A stretch of 64,000 nt of DNA from the NCBI GenBank assembly GCA_903876665.1, contig CAIRAY010000125.1, forward strand, positions 1-64,000, read 5' to 3'. Source of the stretch: an uncultured Fibrobacterota bacterium. GTDB lineage: Bacteria > Fibrobacterota > Fibrobacteria > Fibrobacterales > Fibrobacteraceae. Shown one piece after another: positions 32,372 to 39,387 of the stretch (positions are counted from its first letter, which is position 1; every line of letters begins with the position of its first letter). The translations under genes were made by a program, and so were the position numbers. The notes under the pieces were generated by a model. It made no database searches. It saw only the letters and a list, made by a program, of their open reading frames with translations, and was not told the origin of the DNA.

Positions 32372-33742
32372 CTATTCCGGAATGGGAAGTTCCTGCTTGG
32401 GGTCGGGCCAGCCGTCCTGGCGACGCGGGTCTGCCGAGAACTGGACTGTGGGAATGGACTCCCAGGTGGAATCCACCCAACCAGCGACCGCCTGCGGAGT
32501 AATCGGTAGCTCCGGTTGCACCACGCGCAAATGGTCTTCCAGAATCTTCCGGGCCAGGCTGGCTGTAGCTGCGGGCTCGCTCACCCACACTTCCGGGCGC
32601 AGACAGGCGAGCACAATGCCTACCTGATCCCCGAGCTGCATAATCTTCTCATGGCCGACCTCAGGAGGGACAGGACGTCCTCCCTGACCTCCCGTGGAAA
32701 GTTGCTGGGCGTAGGGGAGGATTTGATCGGCAATCAGTTTTGATCCGGTAGAATAATTATTCAAAGCGATTGAATAGTTTGAATCAAAGTAGGAGCGGAT
32801 GGCGTTTTGGATGCCGAAGCTTGCTGCCTCCAAAGAGAGGCCCATCGGATCAAAGGAGTTGGTAGTTCCAGAAGGACCCACCGAAGCGCTATCACGGAAC
32901 TCCCACACGGTCTGATAGTAATGGACCGTTGCGGAGTCACCCACAATCCCTTGAGCAGCTTCCCATTCTTCCAATAAGGGTCTGGCCTCGGTAGGAGGCA
33001 AATTGAAGATGGCCATGTTTGCTGCGAGGATCAAACGGAATGGTTCTTTTCCGAGCAAAGGATTGCCAATTTTATCCTGATACAGTGTATCCATAAGGTG
33101 TTTTAGATCCAGACTATCGTTTTCGGCTTGTTGGTGGAGGCTATGGAGCAACATGTCGCTTGAAGTGGGAATGCGATCGTTGAATCCACCCGGCAAAGCA
33201 GCTCTAAAATTCCGGTCCTGGCTGAATTGATAGTAGTCAAGCCCCTTGCCAAAAACAGCCCCAACGGCTCGCTCTCCCATGGCGGTAACAGAGTCCGCGA
33301 TGGGTGCCAGATAACCGCCAGTAGGATTGCCCACGGCAGGACCCAGCAATTGACGCGCCACAAAGTCGGTAATTGGGTTCACCATGCCAAACAAGGTGTC
33401 GCTGATTGTTTTGGTGGTGTCAGATAAAAGGAGTGCAGCCAAGGTGTCCGTAGAGGACATGACGCGAACCATCCAGGGGCGAGGTTCTTGGGCGACGGTA
33501 GAATCCAGCAGGGCGCTAAAACCACCCAGGGAATCGGTAGTGCCTTGGGCGATTCGTGCGCCACTTGGGGCGACAAGTTCCCAGGCCGCCTGTTGCATGG
33601 CATAGCCCGAGGCGGCAATGCCCTGAACGCTAGAGACGGTCAATTCGTTTTCTACCTCGGTGCTGGCACGCTGGGAATCGGAGCAGGCAAAAAGAGATAG
33701 TGCCAGGGAGAAGGATCCCAAGATTGCGTATAAATGATTCAT
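32372..33742 (-). CDS. Fibrobacter-type lipoprotein, partner of a TIGR02147 regulator
   Basis: The 456-residue product has a lipobox in FSLALSLFACSD, then a beta-sandwich domain with WELVAPSGARIAQGTTDSLG (the shape of carboxypeptidase-regulatory-like domains), and a long helical remainder. No enzyme residues are visible. Its start overlaps the end of the regulator gene at 33739 by four bases (ATGA), so regulator and lipoprotein are co-expressed. It looks like a surface protein; the ligand is unknown. Confidence 0.75.
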   Translation of the reverse strand: MNHLYAILGSFSLALSLFACSDSQRASTEVENELTVSSVQGIAASGYAMQQAAWELVAPSGARIAQGTTDSLGGFSALLDSTVAQEPRPWMVRVMSSTDTLAALLLSDTTKTISDTLFGMVNPITDFVARQLLGPAVGNPTGGYLAPIADSVTAMGERAVGAVFGKGLDYYQFSQDRNFRAALPGGFNDRIPTSSDMLLHSLHQQAENDSLDLKHLMDTLYQDKIGNPLLGKEPFRLILAANMAIFNLPPTEARPLLEEWEAAQGIVGDSATVHYYQTVWEFRDSASVGPSGTTNSFDPMGLSLEAASFGIQNAIRSYFDSNYSIALNNYSTGSKLIADQILPYAQQLSTGGQGGRPVPPEVGHEKIMQLGDQVGIVLACLRPEVWVSEPAATASLARKILEDHLRVVQPELPITPQAVAGWVDSTWESIPTVQFSADPRRQDGWPDPKQELPIPE

Positions 33743-34617
33743 GCATTTTCCTCGGTGAGGTTGCGCGTAGTTGAAACCGGAAATAATTCGAATACGCCCT
33801 GATAAACCCGACGACTGTCACCCTGGATGCCATTCCAGAATTTTTTATTTTCCGCTTCGGACAATTGTATCATTTTTTGACGGAGGGTCTTGATATCTTC
33901 TTTGATGACATTGAAGGAGTCGAGACTTAAAGAAACGGCTACAGCCGAAATGTCGCGTTCCTGCTTGGGAATACGCTCCAGGGCATCAATCCCTAGTTCC
34001 ATCTGGGACTTCACATATTGGAAATAATGCACCGGAGAAAACGCGCTTTGCTTTTTGACATGCTCGGTGGCAGGGCGATATTCGCCACTGGCCAGCCGCT
34101 TGATAAAACCAAGTCGCTCTAACAGCTCGATGGCCTCGCGGGCCTGGGGCGCAGTCAGTGCGGGGCGCATGCGCCTGCCCAGACGGGCGTAATCGCCTCG
34201 GAAAGGCTCAATCAGAAGATATTCACGGACTGCGGAATAATACCACTTGGAAAAGTATTCGAAACGGTCCGATTCAATAATGTCTTTGGGGATTTCATGG
34301 AAGGTGAGGAGCTTTTCGTAAGCGCGGTTCTTTTCCAAAAGGTTTTTGGCCTGGTTGTAATCCGCCAAGGTCTCAAAGTAAAGTTCTTCGCGAGGAGAAA
34401 GTCCCAGCACTCGGGACATGCCCAGGAGGTGGGAGCGGTTGAGCAAACGACGGCCACTGAGCATGTCGGCCAACCAGCCGGAAGACTTGACCGCCAACCG
34501 TTGCAGAATATAGCGGTGCGAGAATTTGGGATCCCGATCCTTGAGGGATTGGAATACATCTTTCAGCCACGCACGGTAATCCGTATATTGGAATATGTCT
34601 ACAGGCGATAAGGGCAT
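33739..34617 (-). CDS. TIGR02147-family protein, probable transcription regulator
   Basis: The opening SPVDIFQYTDYRAWLKDVFQ with SHRYILQRLAVKSSGWLADM and GLSPREELYFETLADYNQAK matches the family first described as a large paralogous set in Fibrobacter succinogenes. The N-terminal part resembles an HTH; the middle (about 110-200) has a winged-helix look with ALTAPQAREAIELLERLGFI. I chose the Met at 34617; an in-frame start at 34653 is possible. Family members often lie next to lipoprotein genes, as here on both sides. Targets are unknown. Confidence 0.85.
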   Translation of the reverse strand: MPLSPVDIFQYTDYRAWLKDVFQSLKDRDPKFSHRYILQRLAVKSSGWLADMLSGRRLLNRSHLLGMSRVLGLSPREELYFETLADYNQAKNLLEKNRAYEKLLTFHEIPKDIIESDRFEYFSKWYYSAVREYLLIEPFRGDYARLGRRMRPALTAPQAREAIELLERLGFIKRLASGEYRPATEHVKKQSAFSPVHYFQYVKSQMELGIDALERIPKQERDISAVAVSLSLDSFNVIKEDIKTLRQKMIQLSEAENKKFWNGIQGDSRRVYQGVFELFPVSTTRNLTEENA

Positions 34618-34695
34618 AAGGACCAGCTGTTTTTTCAAGAAAGGGGCAGCCACTGCACTCGCAGTGACCGCCCTTTTTGCGGGAGGGGGAATCGA

Positions 34696-35820
34696 TTAAA
34701 TCGCGGGATCAACCCAGGCAGAATCAATGGCTACGGGTGGCATTGGCTGTGGGATAGGTGGCTGTGGAGGGACACATACGTTACGGACTTCTTGCATGCC
34801 ACCAACAAAGGCTTCGACGGTGATCTTGTCGCCCTGCAGGTCCGCATTCAGGCTGGATTCCGTAGCGTTCATTGTGGCCATCTGGGTTTCGTCGCAAACG
34901 GGGAGGGGCTCTGGTGCCGGATCGCGGGGAGGATCGCATTCGGCACGGAGTTCCATCATGCCACTGAGGAAGGATTCTTCGGTGATGGCGCCGGCCTGGA
35001 GATCTTGGTTCAGGCTTGTAGCGGTGGCTTCCAGCTGGGTGATTTTTTCAACAGGGCATCCACCTTCAGGAACAACGCCCGAATCCAAGGGACGGAAGGG
35101 AGGGCGGATGCCGTCGGGAAGAGGAAGGGCGGTGCGGCAAGAAGCAACGGCGCGACCAATTTCTTGGCGGACTGGGGCAAAAGAGGAATCCATTTTGGCG
35201 ATGAAGTCCTCGCGGTCGAGATCACCTGACTGCATCTGCGCGATCAGATCGGCGTGGGCTGCCACCATGGTTTCTTCCTGAATTTTGAGGGAATCCAGAT
35301 TGATGGAGAAATTGGAATCCATGCAAGCGCCTAAAGTCATCAGAGCTCTGTTGTGTTCCATGTCTTTGGCTTCGAGTGCCCATTCGGGAGCATCGGCCCT
35401 GACAATGGAATCCCATTCTGGACGGGCGAGGGGCTTCTTGCCGTCATGTGGACCCTTCCAGGCGCGGAAGGCGTGGTCGGTCAGTTCATTGACATTGGCG
35501 CGAATTTCCCTTGGGTTTGCGCTATCGGGTGAAGGAATTGCGGTGCATACGGTATCGGTGTCGGAAATGGCGCGGACCACGAGCGGGAACTCCGCATTGT
35601 CCGGAACCAATACTTCATAGTCGCCCACAGAATCCGTGGTGCCGGTCTGGAGGACTTCATCGTTCGCGTCAGCGATGGCAATGACCTGGAGGGCGGCAGA
35701 TGTGGAGCCCTTGATGGAGATCGTTCCGTCAGCGGTATTTACTGGGGATTTGTTTTCGGAGCATCCGGCCAAGAGAGCCAGGGCCAGGGTTGCGGTGATC
35801 AAAGAAAATTGCGATTTCAT
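34696..35820 (-). CDS. Lipoprotein with repeated helical hairpins
   Basis: From the ATG at 35820 with GAGG upstream, the 374-residue product has a lipobox (ALALLAGC), a beta-sandwich domain (about 25-85, with TGTTDSVGDYEVLVPDNAEF) like that of the lipoprotein at 32372, and then a helical region. Two repeats match well: ATSLNQDLQAGAITEESFLS and ESSLNADLQGDKITVEAFVG, each followed by a Glu-rich stretch with a Cys and PP. A weaker third copy (ADLIAQMQSGDLDREDFIAK) comes first. The tail is Pro-rich. It lies 78 bp upstream of the TIGR02147 gene on the same strand and probably belongs to the same unit. Confidence 0.78.
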   Translation of the reverse strand: MKSQFSLITATLALALLAGCSENKSPVNTADGTISIKGSTSAALQVIAIADANDEVLQTGTTDSVGDYEVLVPDNAEFPLVVRAISDTDTVCTAIPSPDSANPREIRANVNELTDHAFRAWKGPHDGKKPLARPEWDSIVRADAPEWALEAKDMEHNRALMTLGACMDSNFSINLDSLKIQEETMVAAHADLIAQMQSGDLDREDFIAKMDSSFAPVRQEIGRAVASCRTALPLPDGIRPPFRPLDSGVVPEGGCPVEKITQLEATATSLNQDLQAGAITEESFLSGMMELRAECDPPRDPAPEPLPVCDETQMATMNATESSLNADLQGDKITVEAFVGGMQEVRNVCVPPQPPIPQPMPPVAIDSAWVDPAI

Positions 35821-36019
35821 TGTAACCTCGGTTCGGGTGTTTGTTGTCTTCATTCAAGATACCCAAAGAATGGGGGGTGGAGTATGGCGAAGTCAGTCAA
35901 ATACGCTCCTAAAGTGAGAGCAGATACCTCAAAAACAGCAAAAAACCGGTAAATTATTAGATAGTTGAGGTTTTTAGTAACACATTCATTGAGAGCATTC
36001 GTGAATTTATCTTTCCTCC

Positions 36020-36946
36020 ATGAAAAATTCACAAACGATTCCTGACTTGCTTGACGCATTGCGCTTTCCCTCCGGCAAATTTCCCCGCGAAACCATCGAC
36101 CAGCTCATCGCCCGTCGCGATGAGGCGACGCCGGCTCTGTTAGCATTGTTCGAAGACCCCGGGACGGTGTTCGAAGATACAATCTATTGTGAAGAATTAT
36201 TGACATCATTTGCCACGTATTTGCTCGCCTATTTTGGCGAAGCCCGTTTTTGCCCTTTGCTGCTCGACCTGATGCGCTACGAAGGCGAGGGCGATGATTA
36301 TGAAGACTATTGGGGCGATCTCATGTTTGAGGACCTTCCCCGCATTTTGGCCTCAGTCTACAATGATGACGCCCAGGCACTTTCGGATTTGGTTCTGGAT
36401 CCCGAGGCTCCCCACAACTCACGGTCGACTGTCCTCGATGCCATGTCCATCCTGGTTGCGCAAGGCCGCATGGAGCGTAGCTACTTGCTCCATGTCATGA
36501 AAAAAGTTTATTCCCCCACCGTAGATAACAGCAATAAATTCTTTCTGGTGTCCTTTGTAGGAATTGCGGCCGAGCTGCAAATGCGAGAATTCGAATCCGA
36601 AGTGCTGGTCCTTTTAAATGGCCAACTCAGCGATTTTGACACCCCCGAAAACTACTTGAAAGAACTCGCTATTCCTCCCGAAGAGGCCCGCAAGAATTTT
36701 TTTGCCGACCACCATCACCAACCCATCCAGGACATCGAAAAAGACATGGCCTGGTGGCTGGAGCGAGCCCTGGAAGTCGAGGCTGAAGACGAGGAAGGGG
36801 ATGAGGGCGCTCCTGAATGGAGCGATACCGATCTGGATAATCTGGCTGCGGGAACCCCGGTGGTGCGCGAAGAACTCAAGGTTGGACGCAACGACCTTTG
36901 CCCCTGCGGAAGTGGCAAGAAATTCAAGAAATGCTGCGGGGCCTGA
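36020..36946 (+). CDS. DUF1186 protein with C-terminal SEC-C zinc motif
   Basis: The N-terminal 240 residues are helical with HEAT-like spacing ([20 protein letters not shown]), fitting the DUF1186 family. An acidic linker ([20 protein letters not shown]) leads to [19 protein letters not shown] at the very end, the SEC-C zinc-binding motif known from SecA and many other proteins. In SecA it binds SecB and the ribosome; here it may likewise recruit partners. It has 308 residues and a promoter region shared with the divergent lipoprotein. The function is not known. Confidence 0.85.
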   Translation: MKNSQTIPDLLDALRFPSGKFPRETIDQLIARRDEATPALLALFEDPGTVFEDTIYCEELLTSFATYLLAYFGEARFCPLLLDLMRYEGEGDDYEDYWGDLMFEDLPRILASVYNDDAQALSDLVLDPEAPHNSRSTVLDAMSILVAQGRMERSYLLHVMKKVYSPTVDNSNKFFLVSFVGIAAELQMREFESEVLVLLNGQLSDFDTPENYLKELAIPPEEARKNFFADHHHQPIQDIEKDMAWWLERALEVEAEDEEGDEGAPEWSDTDLDNLAAGTPVVREELKVGRNDLCPCGSGKKFKKCCGA

Positions 36947-37068
36947 GTTTGTTTGTAAGGGAATTGCCCTGGCTATGTTCCCCGGGTTTGCGGCCATGCC
37001 AAATCTGAACGACCTAGCCGAAGCAGCCTTTCCCCATGCCCGGGACATCGCGCTCCTCGCCATGGAGC

Positions 37069-37374
37069 ATGCGGAACTCCACACCCGCCTTTGATTCCGT
37101 ACTGCAAGAAATCCGCGCACTCGAAGGCGTGGTCTGGGTCCGCGAGCTCGGCTTTGGCCTCAACCGCGCTTTCTCCCGCGAACGCCGGGTGAACGACATC
37201 GGCACCTATGAGCGCATGTGCGGAATCCATGTTTCCCTCGGCTCCAAACACCCGGTGTATCCCAAGCCCCAGTTCAGCCGGCACAGTACGCGTTTCCATG
37301 TGGACGTGTTCGCCGACACCACAAGCTTTGAGCTCGACGGCGAGGTGGTGTACGCTGAAGGCAAGTGGTTTTAG
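37069..37374 (+). CDS. Small protein of unknown function
   Basis: The ATG at 37069 has GGAG upstream and gives about 101 residues (MRNSTPAFDSVLQEIRALEG, then RFHVDVFADTTSFELDGEVV). Strand periodicity looks real and the opposite strand reads poorly. There is no signal peptide. It is near but not clearly linked to the DUF1186 gene; the 122 bp before it hold nothing I can name. Confidence 0.5.
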   Translation: MRNSTPAFDSVLQEIRALEGVVWVRELGFGLNRAFSRERRVNDIGTYERMCGIHVSLGSKHPVYPKPQFSRHSTRFHVDVFADTTSFELDGEVVYAEGKWF

Positions 37375-37503
37375 GGGGGGGCCAATCAACAACCCTTCAA
37401 GCACTTCATCCCTTGGTTTGACCCCCTGTCGGTTTTCAGGCAACTACCCTTTTAAAAATTGACTAACATGGGCATCAGCCAGTCACTCTCCAAGGAGATT
37501 CCC

Positions 37504-37932
37504 ATGATCGTTAATTTTCATCCCAAAGAAATTCCCAGCAAGAAGGGCGCGGAAATCATTAGCAAGCTCAATGCCAAGGGCGAGCACAGCGTAATCCATG
37601 CACTGGACAAAACTCCTGCGGAGTGGCAAGCCATTGTCTCTTCCTCCGAAAAACTGGTATTTGTGGCTCCGGTTTATTGGTGGGCCGCAGGTCACGAATT
37701 TGACAAATGGGTGCAAGATGTCTTCGCCTATGGCTATGCCTTTAAATACAATGAGGCAGGCGTTCCCGAAGGAATACTCGCAGGCCGGGCCTTTGAAATG
37801 CACCTCACCCATGGCACCCCCATGGGATACGCCGGCGCCATGCAAGAAAACATGAAGACCCGCATTGCCCAGGGTGTTTTTGGATTTTGCAATGCAACAG
37901 TTGACATCCAATTTTACGACCTGCAGGCATAA
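37504..37932 (+). CDS. Short flavodoxin-fold NAD(P)H oxidoreductase-like protein
   Basis: The 142-residue product has LVFVAPVYWWAAGHEFDKWV with GYAFKYN, the central part of flavodoxin-like quinone reductases and KefF/MdaB proteins, where PVYWW contacts FMN. The usual N-terminal phosphate loop and the length of about 180-200 residues are reduced: it starts MIVNFHPKEIPSKKGAEIIS with no T/S-rich P-loop. It may bind flavin weakly or be a trimmed relative. AAGGAG at seven bases makes the start secure. Confidence 0.72.
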   Translation: MIVNFHPKEIPSKKGAEIISKLNAKGEHSVIHALDKTPAEWQAIVSSSEKLVFVAPVYWWAAGHEFDKWVQDVFAYGYAFKYNEAGVPEGILAGRAFEMHLTHGTPMGYAGAMQENMKTRIAQGVFGFCNATVDIQFYDLQA

Positions 37933-37990
37933 TGCTGCCTATGGCCGATATCGTAGATGGTAAATAGATTTAGTAGTTCTTTATGACTGT

Positions 37991-38056
37991 GTCATGCCCG
38001 GCACGGGCATCACAGAGTTCAGGTAGATGGACGGTGATGCCCGTGCCGGGCATGAC
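37991..38056. repeat. Palindromic element with 23-bp perfect arms
   Basis: The arm GTCATGCCCGGCACGGGCAT plus CAC at 37991-38013 returns exactly inverted at 38034-38056, with a 20-bp spacer. A partial third copy (GGGCGGGCATGACAG) follows to 38075. The same arms occur at 50587-50653, with a different spacer, so the arms are conserved and the spacer is not. It fills the space before a pseudogene. Confidence 0.92.
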
Positions 38057-38130
38057 CAAAGGGCGGGCATGACAGATTCGGGTCGCAAAATTTTCGACGA
38101 CGCCAATGAATTCAAAACCAGGGGAAAACT

Positions 38131-38800
38131 ATGAACGAAAAACAAATGGTGGCGCCAGACAACACTGCAGTGAGGGTCGCTTTGTGGCGGGCTTTGCACC
38201 TGGAGGCAGATTCTTTGCCCCATGTGTTCGAAGACCCTGTCGGCTTGAAACTCGTTTCTCCAGACCCTGACTGGCGCAGTCGCCCGGATATGAGCCCCTT
38301 CACGCGGGCTTTCCGTGCCTCAATCGTGGGTCGCGCCCGCTTCGTCGAAGACCTCGTTGCGGAACAAGCGGCTCAAGGCGTAACTCAGTATGTTATTCTT
38401 GGCGCGGGTCTGGACACATTTGCCCAGCGACGCCCGGCCCTCAGGCATGGAAGCGCCAGCGCCTCCTCGATCTCGGCCTGGGCATCCCATCGTTCCTGCG
38501 GCTCGTGCCAGTCAACTTTGAGACGGGCGAGGCGTGGTGGGAACAGGTGGCTTCTTCGGGTTTTGACTCCGGAAAACCGGCGAACGCAGAGACTCTGCGC
38601 AAGGTAGCGACCCTCGCTCCGGGTTCAACCTTCGTCATGTCGTATATTCTTCCCATCGAACTTGCTGATCCAGAGGTCCGTCCCGGGATCGAGCGGGCAG
38701 TGGCGGGCGCGCGGGCAAACGGAACGCCCTTCCTCAGCTTCTTCACTCCGGCCTTCGCCCGCCGAACAATTCCGAGGAATTGTTAGTGGCGAAGACTTAA
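38131..38800 (+). pseudogene. SAM-dependent methyltransferase (TIGR00027/LCM type) with three internal deletions
   Basis: The N-terminal part (DNTAVRVALWRALHLEADSL, QYVILGAGLDTFAQRRP) is a leucine-carboxyl-methyltransferase-type SAM domain. The rest continues in other frames. After a first deletion and frameshift near 38430-38445 comes WKRQRLLDLGLGIPSFLRL, then VPVNFETGEAWWEQVASSGF. A second gap removes the VVASTGVSMYLT-like block between GKPA and NAETL. A third joins SFFTPA to RPPNNSEELLVAKT, ending at a TAA at 38798. The ATG at 38131 still gives a 158-residue ORF, which is not the real protein. High third-position GC suggests the gene came from outside. Confidence 0.85.
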
Positions 38801-38856
38801 TCCAACCATCATTGAACCCGGCAATCCTATCAAATCCCCTAGGGTTTGCTAAGATT

Positions 38857-39387
38857 ATGCCTATGCCCCATCGGAACAGCGCAACCAAAGCCACACTCTT
38901 CAAAGGGTTGATGCTTTTGACCCTCCTGGGTGCTGGCAAGTATTCCTTGCGCGCGATGAAGCCCGAGTATGTGAAGGGTATTTTGGGGTACTTTGCCCAG
39001 ATCCTGGAGGCCACCTTGGGAATTCCCTTCCATTGGGTGGCCGGGTCGGGGTTTCGCAATGATGCGTTGCATGTGGTCATCGATCACAGCTGTGTGGGCT
39101 CCGGATTTTTTATGCTCCTAGTGGCACTGGGTCTGTGGCATTTGCCCTTGGGCAATTTCCGTCGTGCCCTGCTGATTTCGCCTCTGCTCCTGCTTGTTGC
39201 TGCCTGCACCACCCTGGTGGTAAACTCCGTTCGCCTGGTGGTGGTCTTCTTTTTTTTCACCCGGTTTCCGTTCTGGGAAACCCGCCTGGAAATATTGCAC
39301 ATCGCGACCGGAGTTTTTCTTTTTGCAACCTCCCTAATCGCCTATCACGCCTTGCTCATTCACCTGTTTAAAAAGAGCCCCGCATGA
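38857..39387 (+). CDS. xrtK: Exosortase K (XrtK-type)
   Basis: Exosortases are polytopic membrane transpeptidases that cut and transfer proteins with a C-terminal sorting tail. The 176-residue protein has five hydrophobic helices and the catalytic triad in the expected order: Cys in DHSCVGSGFFMLL, Arg in VNSVRLVVVFFF, His in LEILHIATGVF. Its small size and its neighbour point to the K type, which serves a single MSEP-CTERM protein. Its stop overlaps the next start (ATGA at 39384-39387), so the two are made together. The start could be 38857 or 38863. Confidence 0.85.
   Translation: MPMPHRNSATKATLFKGLMLLTLLGAGKYSLRAMKPEYVKGILGYFAQILEATLGIPFHWVAGSGFRNDALHVVIDHSCVGSGFFMLLVALGLWHLPLGNFRRALLISPLLLLVAACTTLVVNSVRLVVVFFFFTRFPFWETRLEILHIATGVFLFATSLIAYHALLIHLFKKSPA

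Noticed and set aside
36973-37443. Minus-strand ORF of 156 residues over 36973-37443
   Set aside because: The plus-strand ORF at 37069 has a ribosome binding site and more protein-like composition; the minus reading is rich in Gly/His with no pattern.
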